64,000 bases of DNA. Origin: Mycobacterium sp. 050128 (GTDB lineage: Bacteria; Actinomycetota; Actinomycetes; Mycobacteriales; Mycobacteriaceae). This document shows positions 1 to 7,669 of the stretch, in pieces. Position 1 is the first letter of the stretch. Every line of letters begins with the position of its first letter. Made by a program: the position numbers and the translations under genes. The notes below the pieces were generated by a model. That model ran no database searches. It was not told where the DNA came from and worked only from the letters and a program-made list of their open reading frames with translations. The stretch is taken from positions 3,410,001 to 3,474,000 of the forward strand of contig NZ_JAZGLW010000001.1 of the NCBI RefSeq assembly GCF_036409155.1, in the 5' to 3' direction.

Positions 1-362
1 AGCCAGTACAGGATCGATCCCATCGGGGGGAAGTAGCGCCCGGCCAGCGGCCCGAAACAACAACCCAGACCGACGACTTCGAACAGCATGGTGAACAGCA
101 CGGCCTTCTGAAACACGATCGGCTCCGACCACCACATGCTGACGTCGCCGAAGCCGCCGATGCCCGTGGTGCACCATCCGAAGAACCAGCCGCCAAGGAT
201 GTAGAGCGCGATCTTCACGCCGTACATCACATGCATGATCAGGGGAGTGCCGAAACCGTTCTCGGCGACATGGCGCTGCATCGGGATGATCCGCTGGGCG
301 CGAGGCAACTTGCTCCACTCGGCTACGTCGACGACGGGCAGGTTGGGTTTGATGAACCCCAT
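1..362 (-). CDS. DUF3556 family membrane protein, N-terminal part (cut by window edge)
   Basis: Reading the minus strand from the ATG at 362 gives an uninterrupted 120-codon frame that leaves the window at base 1. The product starts MGFIKPNLPVVDVAEWSK and contains the segment GWFFGWCTTGIGGF and a hydrophobic stretch ending in ...FGPLAGRYFPPMGSILYWL. This pattern matches my memory of mycobacterial DUF3556 proteins, which are multi-pass membrane proteins of unknown role. Two hydrophobic helices are visible, around residues 42-60 and 80-100. The rest of the gene lies outside the window, so length and C-terminal features cannot be judged. The start codon is 139 bp from the left tRNA-Lys repeat copy. 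Confidence 0.8.
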   Translation of the reverse strand, partial: MGFIKPNLPVVDVAEWSKLPRAQRIIPMQRHVAENGFGTPLIMHVMYGVKIALYILGGWFFGWCTTGIGGFGDVSMWWSEPIVFQKAVLFTMLFEVVGLGCCFGPLAGRYFPPMGSILYW

Positions 363-500
363 TGCGGCTCCTTCGGCGCGGCTCTTTCGGGGATGCCAAT
401 CGAGAACTGGCACCGAGGAGAAACTACTCTCAGCAACCATCGCGCGATAGGATTTGCCAGGCAGACAATGACGACCAATGCGTTCGGGGTTCTAGTGGAA

Positions 501-534
501 CGCCGTCAGGGTTTCGAACCCCGGACCCGCTGAT
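501..534 (-). repeat. att-like copy of the tRNA-Lys 3' half (left)
   Basis: These 34 bases are identical to 3157-3190. They cover the acceptor 3' strand, T arm and variable region up to the 3' side of the anticodon stem of tRNA-Lys. Homology stops at 535, where the intact gene continues into the anticodon loop. The fragment cannot make a tRNA. It is the probable displaced target-site end (attR or attL). Confidence 0.75.
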
Positions 535-653
535 CGAAAGAACGCGGCCCGGTTAATGACTGGTGGCGTCCCCGAATTCGCCGCGACGGTCGAGTTGGAC
601 CGGCGCACAGAGACTCGCAAGTTGATAGCCGAAAGCTTCGCGGAGGCAAGTCC

Positions 654-3062
654 ATGCGTCACACCACACACAACTTGTCGCAAGATCACCAACAACTGAG
701 CGCCAGCGACTTTCACTCGCTTGGTATCCGTGATCTGCTGGATGCCCGCGACCAGTTTCACGTGCACCTCGCACACAAAACGAACGTGTTCTCCACCGCG
801 ATTGGGCGCTACCTCATCCGTGACACCGACAATGACGTGCACGAAGCGGGCGCTGGTCAGGCCCACGATCGCCACCCCAAGGCAGCACCGCGCACCCTGC
901 TGAATTCCAAAGTAACGAGATGGTCGTGGCCGTGCATTCTGGTGTTTGTCAAGCAATGGCAAACCCTCGAGGAGCTGATCAAACGGCCCGAGGATGTGGT
1001 TCCCCCGTTCGTGTATATGCCGGATGGGCGCATTGTTCCGGTGTGCGTGGTCCTCGCGGAGTCCGCTGATCTCCCGGCCCGAACCCTCGACCCGAGCCTG
1101 CTCGCGGCCAGTTCGCTCGGCGTCGGTTCGCCTGTTTATGTCGACGCCCAGGGCATGCGCCGGATGGGCACGATTGCCTGCATGGTTTCGGATGGCAGTG
1201 ACTTCTATGTCCTGACCAACGCCCACCTCGCCGGCGAGGTGGGGCGGCCCGTGCGAGCTTTGATACGCGGCGTTCCCATGGTGGTCGGGAGCACTCTTGG
1301 AACGCCCAACCTGACGGAGCGCACATTTTCGGATGTGTACCCCAGCCTGCCGGGCAGGGATGCCGTAGTGAATATTGATGCCGCTATCGTCCGGCTGGAA
1401 GATGCCCATATTTGGGAGGCGGACGCGCTCACCCAATCGATCGGTGACGTGGCGGATTTCAGCGCGGGCACCGCCTCGCTGTCCTGGATCGGGAAACCGG
1501 TGGCGGGGTGTGGCGCCGCCAGCGGAGAAATGCGCGGAGAGGTCAAAGCCCTTTTCTATCGATACAAGTCGGTTGGTGGGCGGGACTATGTCGCCGATTT
1601 CGTAATCGGGGCGCGATCGGATGACACGGGCCCGCTGGTCACGCAGCCGGGCGATTCCGGGTCACTTTGGTGCCTGGACGGAGTCGTGGAGCCGGGCACG
1701 CGTTCGCCGTTCGGTCTGGAGTGGGGGGGCCAGCGAATCAGCAACGGTCCGGGTGCCGGCCAATTCCTGCAGTTCTCGCTGGCGACGTCGATGGCAGTGA
1801 TCCTGCGGGAACTGAATCTCGATCTGCTCGCCGGACCCGCGGCCGAACGCTTTCAGTATTGGGGACCGGTGGGGCACTTTAAAATCGGTCAGCAGGCTTG
1901 CTTCCTGGTGGGAAACCAGGCGTTGCAGAAATTCTTCATTGCCAACATCAACAACCTCAGTTTCAGCAGCGACGAGCAACTCGAACTGGCGACTCATCTG
2001 CAGGCCAAGGATTTCGTCCCGCTCAGCGATGTGCCGGATGTGGTGTGGAAGACGAATATCAACCGGGTCAAGCCGGAAGTCGCGCGGGCGATGGAGAACT
2101 GGAACCACTACGCCGATATCGATCTTCCCGGAGGCGACGGCCAAACGCTGATTGCCGGCTATGAAGCCGACGAGGACTCGCTGAATCACAGCACCTGGCT
2201 GAGCTTCTATGAAGATGCGCCGCTTCCCAGTGCGTCGACAGCAACGTCCAATAACCAAGGGGCGCTACCATTTCGCGTCTGGCAGGTCTTCGCCCAGATT
2301 GTGGAATTCGCGAAGAACGGAGACGGCGCAAGTTTTCTCGCAGCGGCCGGCTGCCTGGCGCACTATGTTGGCGACGCCTGCCAGCCGTTGCATTCCTCCC
2401 AACACTCCGATGGGTTGAATGGGGCCAGCACCGGCGTGCACGCCACGTATGAGGACAACATGGTGGACGCGCATGCCGACGACATCGCGGCCCGGATCGG
2501 CGATGCAATCAAAAACCTGAGCTTCACGCCCCGCGCGATTCACAGTCCGCGCGACGCCGCCAAGGCGGCAATGGATTTGATGATTTTCGCCCAGCAGACG
2601 CTGCCTCCCGAGACGATCTGCCAGATCTACAACGATGCCCACCCAGGCGGGGGCAAGAGCGCGACCAAGGCCGCCGCGGTTCTGGACGCGCTCTGGGAGA
2701 ACTGCGGCGAGCAGACCATCGAAGTCATCGCGGCGGGAGCCGTGACGCTTGGCGCAATGTGGGCGGCCGCATGGAAGCTCTCCAGCGCGTCAAAAAGCTC
2801 GGCATGGCTCACCACGGTTTTCGACGGCGCCGCTGACCTGATGCCGATCTACGAGGACAAGGATTTTCTGCGGTCGTTACACCTTGCCTATTTGGGACAG
2901 GACGACCTTCCAGGATCCGACGCTCCGCAGAATCCGCCTCCGGCTCCCGGCGGCGACGCCCCGGCCCGCGGTTCTCCCAAGAAGAAGGCCGCTCAGACGC
3001 GGGTGGCGACGAAAGCCAGGGGAGTCAAGGCCACGGCCAAGCGATCGGCGCCCAAGCGATAA
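654..3062 (+). CDS. Trypsin-like protease / S1-P1 nuclease-like fusion protein with basic tail
   Basis: The ATG at 654 has a perfect GGAGG seven bases upstream (642-646), giving 802 residues. Residues about 115-400 look like a trypsin-fold serine protease. His191 lies in YVLTNAHLAG, Asp242 in VNIDAAIVRL and Ser335 in QPGDSGSLW, which is a plausible catalytic triad. Residues about 440-730 carry S1/P1-nuclease or zinc phospholipase-like signatures: MENWNHYADID, then H570-YVGD-ACQPLH580, then GVHATYEDN. The last 35 residues are Lys/Arg/Ala rich and histone-tail-like, suggesting nucleic-acid contact. No signal peptide is visible, so it is probably cytoplasmic. It is the only gene of the tRNA-Lys cassette and appears less GC-rich than its neighbours. 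A host-defence or toxin role is possible but inferred only from context. The first ~100 residues are unassigned. Confidence 0.75.
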   Translation: MRHTTHNLSQDHQQLSASDFHSLGIRDLLDARDQFHVHLAHKTNVFSTAIGRYLIRDTDNDVHEAGAGQAHDRHPKAAPRTLLNSKVTRWSWPCILVFVKQWQTLEELIKRPEDVVPPFVYMPDGRIVPVCVVLAESADLPARTLDPSLLAASSLGVGSPVYVDAQGMRRMGTIACMVSDGSDFYVLTNAHLAGEVGRPVRALIRGVPMVVGSTLGTPNLTERTFSDVYPSLPGRDAVVNIDAAIVRLEDAHIWEADALTQSIGDVADFSAGTASLSWIGKPVAGCGAASGEMRGEVKALFYRYKSVGGRDYVADFVIGARSDDTGPLVTQPGDSGSLWCLDGVVEPGTRSPFGLEWGGQRISNGPGAGQFLQFSLATSMAVILRELNLDLLAGPAAERFQYWGPVGHFKIGQQACFLVGNQALQKFFIANINNLSFSSDEQLELATHLQAKDFVPLSDVPDVVWKTNINRVKPEVARAMENWNHYADIDLPGGDGQTLIAGYEADEDSLNHSTWLSFYEDAPLPSASTATSNNQGALPFRVWQVFAQIVEFAKNGDGASFLAAAGCLAHYVGDACQPLHSSQHSDGLNGASTGVHATYEDNMVDAHADDIAARIGDAIKNLSFTPRAIHSPRDAAKAAMDLMIFAQQTLPPETICQIYNDAHPGGGKSATKAAAVLDALWENCGEQTIEVIAAGAVTLGAMWAAAWKLSSASKSSAWLTTVFDGAADLMPIYEDKDFLRSLHLAYLGQDDLPGSDAPQNPPPAPGGDAPARGSPKKKAAQTRVATKARGVKATAKRSAPKR

Positions 3063-3154
3063 GAGCAACGGGTCAGCGGCCAGCCCTACCGTTACCGCAA
3101 CGTCTGCGGCCAGGTTGTGCTGCGAAGCGTCGCGATACAGCGGAACTGCGGTGG

Positions 3155-3227
<73 letters not shown>

Positions 3228-3403
3228 TTTGGTCGACCACGACCGCGTTGCGACTTTAACAGGCATCCCGTCGCGGAACGAAATCGCTCGACCTCCCAGT
3301 GTAGAGCCTGCGCGGCGGGCGACCGTCCCGCGTTTTGCGGGCCTTGCGTCGCTGCTTTAAGGTCATCCAGCTGAGTTGCGGTGAGCACGGGGCGTAACCC
3401 ATT

Positions 3404-3423
3404 AGAATATTTGCAAGTATTCT
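3404..3423. promoter_or_regulatory. 20-bp palindrome overlapping a -10-like hexamer upstream of ldtB
   Basis: AGAATATTTGCAAGTATTCT is a palindrome with a single mismatched pair, centred on TGCA. It overlaps TAGAAT (3403-3408), which resembles a mycobacterial -10 element, and lies 52 bp before the ldtB start codon. A homodimeric repressor binding here would block the promoter. The regulator is unknown and no start site has been mapped. Confidence 0.4.
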
Positions 3424-3475
3424 TCGGTCAGCGGTGACCAGAACGTGAGCAGGATTGGTCGTGGAAGGTCACTCG

Positions 3476-4672
3476 ATGATGGCTTTGCGCAGACACCGAT
3501 CATGGCTGGTTATCGCCATGGTTATGTTTGCCGTGGTCGGCGTCTCCTGTAGCAGCAACCACGCCGCCGCGCCGCCGAAGATCATCTTCGACAAGGGCAC
3601 ACCGTTTGCCGACCTGCTGGTCCCCAAGCTGACCTCCTCGGTGTCGGACGGCGCCGTCGGCGTGACCGTCGATGCGCCGGTCACGGTGAACGTTGCCGAC
3701 GGTGTGCTGGCGTCGGTCACGATGGTCAACGACAACGGCCGGGCGATCAACGGCCAACTCAGCCCGGATGGGCTGCGCTGGTCGACCACCGAGCAGCTCG
3801 GCTACAACCGGCACTACACGCTCAACGTCAAGGCGACCGGTCTCGGTGGCGCGGCGAGCCGCCAGATGAGCTTCGCGACCAGTTCACCCGCACACCTGAC
3901 GATGCCGTATGTCGCCCCGGGCGATGGTGAGGTCGTCGGCATCGGCGAGCCGGTGGCGATCCGGTTCGACGAGAACATCGCCGACCGCGCCGCCGCCCAG
4001 AAGGCGATCAAAATCACCACCAACCCACCCGTCGAGGGCGCGTTCTACTGGCTGAACAATCGCGAAGTGCGTTGGCGCCCAGAGCATTTCTGGAAGTCGG
4101 GAACTTCGGTCGACGTCGCGGTCAACACTTACGGCGTCGATTTGGGCGACGGGATGTTCGGCGAGGACAACGTCAAGACCCACTTCACGATTGGCGACGA
4201 GGTCATCTCGACCGCCGACGACACCACCAAGATGGTGACCGTCCGGGTCAACGGTGAGGTCGTCAAGACGATGCCGACGTCGATGGGTAAGGACAGCACC
4301 CCGACGGCCAACGGCTTCTACATCATCGGCGGCCGGTACAAGCACATCATCATGGACTCGTCGACCTACGGGGTTCCGGTCAACTCACCCAACGGATATC
4401 GCACCGAAGTCGACTGGGCCACCCAGATGTCCTACAGCGGCGTCTTCGTGCACTCCGCGCCGTGGTCGGTCGGTGCGCAGGGCCACACCAACACCAGCCA
4501 CGGTTGCCTGAACGTCAGTCCGAGTAACGCCGAGTGGTTCTACGACCACAGCAAGAGCGGGGACATCGTCGAGGTCGTCAATACGGTCGGGTCGACGCTT
4601 CCCGGCACCGAGGGCCTGGGCGACTGGAACATCCCCTGGCCGCAGTGGAAAGCCGGCAACGCCAACACCTGA
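3476..4672 (+). CDS. ldtB: L,D-transpeptidase (LdtMt2 type), lipoprotein
   Basis: This enzyme forms 3-3 peptidoglycan cross-links between meso-diaminopimelate residues at the outer face of the membrane. The 398-residue product begins with a short basic N-terminus and a hydrophobic segment ending in VVGVSC, a lipobox-like site. Two immunoglobulin-like domains (about 45-240) precede the YkuD catalytic domain. The YkuD domain has the expected HSAPWS His and the [10 protein letters not shown] motif with catalytic Cys344. Sequence and length closely match Rv2518c (LdtMt2/LppS). The ATG at 3476 is chosen because GGAAGG lies seven bases upstream; an in-frame TTG at 3455 has no better signal. A palindrome near the promoter suggests regulation. 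Confidence 0.93.
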   Translation: MMALRRHRSWLVIAMVMFAVVGVSCSSNHAAAPPKIIFDKGTPFADLLVPKLTSSVSDGAVGVTVDAPVTVNVADGVLASVTMVNDNGRAINGQLSPDGLRWSTTEQLGYNRHYTLNVKATGLGGAASRQMSFATSSPAHLTMPYVAPGDGEVVGIGEPVAIRFDENIADRAAAQKAIKITTNPPVEGAFYWLNNREVRWRPEHFWKSGTSVDVAVNTYGVDLGDGMFGEDNVKTHFTIGDEVISTADDTTKMVTVRVNGEVVKTMPTSMGKDSTPTANGFYIIGGRYKHIIMDSSTYGVPVNSPNGYRTEVDWATQMSYSGVFVHSAPWSVGAQGHTNTSHGCLNVSPSNAEWFYDHSKSGDIVEVVNTVGSTLPGTEGLGDWNIPWPQWKAGNANT

Positions 4673-4677
4673 CGCGG

Positions 4678-6366
4678 CTAGTCCTCGGGTTTGCGGCCGA
4701 GGCTGCCGGCGTGCTCGAGTCGCTGGTCGACGATCGCCTGCATCGCGCTCTGAGTGGTCGAATTTCCGGTGACGGCGCTCAGGAAATCCTCCCGGCGCAG
4801 CCGCCACAGCGTGCCCGCCTGCAGGCATCGCACCGTGGCGGTGCGCGGCACGTCGAACAGCAGGGCGATCTCGCCGAAGTGGTCACCGTCACGCAGCGTT
4901 CGCACCGACTGGCCGTCGACAACGGCGTCGAAGACGCCGGAACCGATCAGGAACATGTCGTCGGCGGATTCGCCTTGCCGGACAACGACATCGCCCTCGG
5001 CGCTCTCGATGGCGATCAGTGCCGAGGCAAGCTGGTCGGCGGCCGCGACAGACAACGGCCGAAACGCCGCCACGCTTCTGATGGCGTCCAATTCCGCGCG
5101 CTGCACCGGCGAGCGCCGTTCCACCCGCAGGACGCGCAGCAGGCCGTAGATCGCGCCGAGCAGCGCCAAACCGGCTGCCACGCGCAGCGTTCCGCGCACT
5201 CCGATCGCGGCGTTGATCTCGGCGGCGCAGAACCCGGCCACGCCGACGACCGAGACGGCGATCACCGCGTTGATTCCGGCGAGTAGGTCCAGCGACCGCC
5301 CGGACGCGCTGCGCTGCAACAGGGTGCGCCCGCACACGATTTGGTAGGCGATCCCGATGCCGAACGCGCTCAGCAGCGGGATGGCCAGCGCCACCGCCGA
5401 GGTCAGCGCGAGTGCCAACAAGACCGCCACGCAAGCCAGAAATCCGAGGACCATCGGCAGCGACATCGAATGACGGCCGAGCGAGAGGCTCGCGATACCG
5501 CCGACCAGTCCGCCGATACCGACCGCCCCGATCAGCACGGGGGTCCCCGACGCCCCGATATGCAAAAGGTCACTCGCGATGCTGGCGACGATGCTTTGCG
5601 CGGTACCGGTCAGCGATGCGGTGATGGCCATGACGGCGACGACCACCCGGGCGTTCGTTGACCTGCGAAGCACGCCGATGCCGCCGGCGAGTTCGTTGAC
5701 GACTCGGGAGCCCTCGTTGCGCACCCGGGTGTCGATCCCGCGAATGGTGAACAGCGGCGATGCCCCCAGCGCGCAGAACACCACGATGGTCACCAATGCG
5801 GCGGTGGGTCCGGCGGACCCCAATGCCGCGGCGGCCACACCCGCGCCCACCAACACCCCGGAGGTCTCGAGCAGGGCGGAAACGGCGTTCGCGGCGACCA
5901 GCTGGGCCGGAGAGTCGGCCAGCCACGGCATGAGTGCGTCGTTCAGTGCCTTCGGGGCGGACTGGGTGAGCCCTTCCAGTGCGATCACCAGAAACAGCAG
6001 CGCGGTCGCCGTGTGGTGTCCCAACAGCGGAATCACAAGCGCCACTGCGACTCCCCGGGCGACAATGGAGCCGGCCAGCACGCGCTCGCGCCGGAACCGG
6101 CCCGCCAGGGCGGCATACACGGGGGCGCTGATCGCCCCGGTGATCTGGCGAACGATCAGGAACCAGCCGGGGCCCACCGGGCCCAACAGATCGAAGGTGA
6201 CGACCAACATCGTCGAGACCCAGGCGACATGGGCGACGACGCCGGCGGCGATCGATGATTCCGCCCTGGCGATATTGGCATTGGAAAGGGCATTGCGAAA
6301 TGCCGCCCACCGACTCGCTCGTGCCGGCGCCTCGGCCATCCGGTCAGCATATCGGTCGGCTGACAT
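4678..6366 (-). CDS. MFS transporter fused to a cyclic-nucleotide-binding domain
   Basis: The 562-residue protein has about 400 residues of hydrophobic helices in MFS arrangement, then a C-terminal cNMP-binding domain from about 425 to 545. The phosphate-binding cassette is canonical (HFGEIALLFDVPRTATV), with the Gly-Glu and the Arg that contact cAMP ribose and phosphate. It therefore probably links export or import of an unknown substrate to cAMP, which mycobacteria use heavily. M. tuberculosis encodes similar two-domain membrane proteins, Rv3239c and Rv3728 as I recall. It converges on ldtB with a 5-bp gap. The ATG at 6366 lacks an obvious ribosome site; an in-frame ATG at 6339 is an alternative. 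The substrate is not predictable. Confidence 0.85.
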   Translation of the reverse strand: MSADRYADRMAEAPARASRWAAFRNALSNANIARAESSIAAGVVAHVAWVSTMLVVTFDLLGPVGPGWFLIVRQITGAISAPVYAALAGRFRRERVLAGSIVARGVAVALVIPLLGHHTATALLFLVIALEGLTQSAPKALNDALMPWLADSPAQLVAANAVSALLETSGVLVGAGVAAAALGSAGPTAALVTIVVFCALGASPLFTIRGIDTRVRNEGSRVVNELAGGIGVLRRSTNARVVVAVMAITASLTGTAQSIVASIASDLLHIGASGTPVLIGAVGIGGLVGGIASLSLGRHSMSLPMVLGFLACVAVLLALALTSAVALAIPLLSAFGIGIAYQIVCGRTLLQRSASGRSLDLLAGINAVIAVSVVGVAGFCAAEINAAIGVRGTLRVAAGLALLGAIYGLLRVLRVERRSPVQRAELDAIRSVAAFRPLSVAAADQLASALIAIESAEGDVVVRQGESADDMFLIGSGVFDAVVDGQSVRTLRDGDHFGEIALLFDVPRTATVRCLQAGTLWRLRREDFLSAVTGNSTTQSAMQAIVDQRLEHAGSLGRKPED

Positions 6367-6429
6367 GTCCGCTCGAGATTCGCTCTGCAGCGTGAATTAG
6401 TTGCAGCGCAATGGATTACAACGAAAATG

Positions 6430-6543
6430 CTATGCGCAGGTGAAGAGCGGGTCGCACACCAGGGTGGCCGTGCACCCCGATGCCGCCGGGACCGTGAACG
6501 CGAGGACCAGGACGAGGACGACCTTGTACTTCAGAACAGACAT
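6430..6543 (-). CDS. 37-residue exported Cys-containing peptide, lipoprotein-like
   Basis: An ATG at 6543 follows GGAG at good spacing (CGGAGTGGTC before ATG) and opens a 37-codon frame. The N-terminus is basic, then VVLVLVLAFTV forms a hydrophobic core, then PAASGC looks like a lipobox. Cleavage before that Cys would leave CTATLVCDPLFTCA, a 14-residue peptide with three Cys. It is too short for most gene finders. It lies 63 bp upstream of the MFS-cNMP gene on the same strand, so the two could be cotranscribed. Function is unknown; a short secreted or membrane-anchored peptide is inferred from sequence alone. Confidence 0.55.
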   Translation of the reverse strand: MSVLKYKVVLVLVLAFTVPAASGCTATLVCDPLFTCA

Positions 6544-6779
6544 GACCACTCCGAACTTATGCAATGGGGTGATAGTACGCCATGGATCGCGGGGAAGGCC
6601 GGCGCTGGCAAATATCGGCACCGGGTTGATGTCGGGATTTGGCGTGCGCAGCCAACAATGTTGGTCGGCGTCGCAAGGTCATTGCGGCACAGCGCAATAG
6701 GTCGCGAGCCGGTATCGCGATTGGCGGCCGCGCAGCGGCGGTTTCGCTGGCCGCCGAGCTGCGATCGCCCCGGAGAAGC

Positions 6780-6814
6780 AAAAAGGTCAGAGGGCGGATA
6801 AGCCCTCTGACCTT
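6780..6814 (-). terminator. Intrinsic terminator downstream of tRNA-His
   Basis: A perfect 12-bp inverted repeat (6783-6794 and 6803-6814) with an 8-nt loop is followed on the minus strand by five T residues. It lies directly after the tRNA-His 3' end and fits a classical rho-independent terminator, uncommonly strong for a mycobacterium. Confidence 0.8.
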
Positions 6815-6818
6815 GTGG

Positions 6819-6892
6819 GGTGAGTGACGGGACTCGAACCCGCGACATTCAGGATCACAACCTGACGCTCTACCAGCTGAACTACACCCACC
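6819..6892 (-). tRNA. tRNA-His (anticodon GTG)
   Basis: The minus strand gives a full cloverleaf. The acceptor GTGGGTG pairs with CACTCAC, and the extra G at 6892 pairs with discriminator C at 6819, as is typical for tRNA-His. The anticodon loop is TTGTGAT with GTG. CCA is encoded at 6818-6816. It is followed by an intrinsic terminator and preceded by orn on the same strand. Confidence 0.95.
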
Positions 6893-6925
6893 ACGGCCGC
6901 CCGCTAGAAGCGGCGACTGTCGATA

Positions 6926-7573
6926 CTAGCGGTTCGGTGGCTCGGCGGCCGAATCAATTGTCTGCGCCGTGCCGTCGGTGCCCTGTAGCTCGGCGGCCAC
7001 CGCCGCGATTTCGCTGGTAGAAGGCCCGGGAAGGGGCACGAACGCGGTGCGGCGATAGAACTGCAGCTCGCGGATCGACTCGCGGATGTCGGCCAGTGCC
7101 CGGTGGGACAGTCCCTTGGCCGGCTGGCCGTAGTACACGCGGGGGTACCAGCGGCGGCAGAGTTCCTTGATCGAGCTGACGTCGATCATCCGGTAATGCA
7201 GAAACGCGTCCAGGGCCGGCATATCGCGGGCGATGAACGAACGATCGGTGGCGATCGAATTGCCCGCCAGTGGCGCCGTCTTGGGCGCCTTGACGTACTT
7301 GCCGACGTATTCGAGCACCATCGCCTCGGCCGTAGCCAGGTCGACGGTAGACGCCCGCACCTCGTTGATCAGCCCCGAGCGAGTGTGCATTTCGGTCACT
7401 ACGTCGATCATCGACGACAGGGCGGCGTCATCGGCGTGGATCACCACGTCGACGCCGTCGCCGAGAATGTTGAGATCGGCGTCGGTGACCAGGGCCGCGA
7501 TCTCGATCAACTTGTCCGAGCTCAGCTCCAGCCCGGTCATCTCGCAGTCGATCCACACCAATTCGTCGCGCAC
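6926..7573 (-). CDS. orn: Oligoribonuclease (DEDDh 3'-5' exonuclease)
   Basis: Orn degrades two- to five-nucleotide RNAs, including the pGpG left from c-di-GMP breakdown, in the cytoplasm. The GTG at 7573 gives 215 residues beginning [15 protein letters not shown], matching the Rv2511 start. The DEDDh residues are visible: the Asp and Glu of DCEMTG, the Asp of NSIATDRSF, and HRALADI carrying the general-base His and last Asp. [12 protein letters not shown] is also characteristic. The reading frame stays open further upstream, but no homology supports that extension. An inverted repeat directly abuts the start codon where a ribosome site would be expected. The gene diverges from the HerA-like ATPase. 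Confidence 0.95.
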   Translation of the reverse strand: MRDELVWIDCEMTGLELSSDKLIEIAALVTDADLNILGDGVDVVIHADDAALSSMIDVVTEMHTRSGLINEVRASTVDLATAEAMVLEYVGKYVKAPKTAPLAGNSIATDRSFIARDMPALDAFLHYRMIDVSSIKELCRRWYPRVYYGQPAKGLSHRALADIRESIRELQFYRRTAFVPLPGPSTSEIAAVAAELQGTDGTAQTIDSAAEPPNR

Positions 7574-7602
7574 AGCGCTCAGCGTAAGCCCACGTGAGCG
7601 CT
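7574..7602. promoter_or_regulatory. Inverted repeat abutting the orn start codon
   Basis: AGCGCTCA (7574-7581) and TGAGCGCT (7595-7602) are perfect 8-bp arms separated by 13 nt, immediately 5' of the orn GTG. In the orn mRNA this could fold as a hairpin in the leader; in DNA it could be an operator shared with the divergent gene. Function is unknown. Confidence 0.35.
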
Positions 7603-7669
7603 GCCCCCGTCGCCCCCTGGCAAGTAGTGTTGACCGTTGCAAGTTTCTCCCGAGAGGGGCACGGCAGCG

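Noticed and set aside
492..1436. Long minus-strand ORF (314 codons) across the left cassette end and the fusion gene
   Set aside because: It ends inside the tRNA fragment, lacks a ribosome site, and overlaps the better-supported plus-strand gene with its GGAGG start and catalytic motifs.
3455..3475. TTG start for ldtB seven codons upstream
   Set aside because: The ATG at 3476 has GGAAGG at ideal spacing, and the N-terminus then matches a lipoprotein signal.
6557..6781. 74-codon minus-strand ORF upstream of the small Cys peptide
   Set aside because: No ribosome site, signal or recognisable motif; composition is Arg/Ala/Pro-rich shadow-like.
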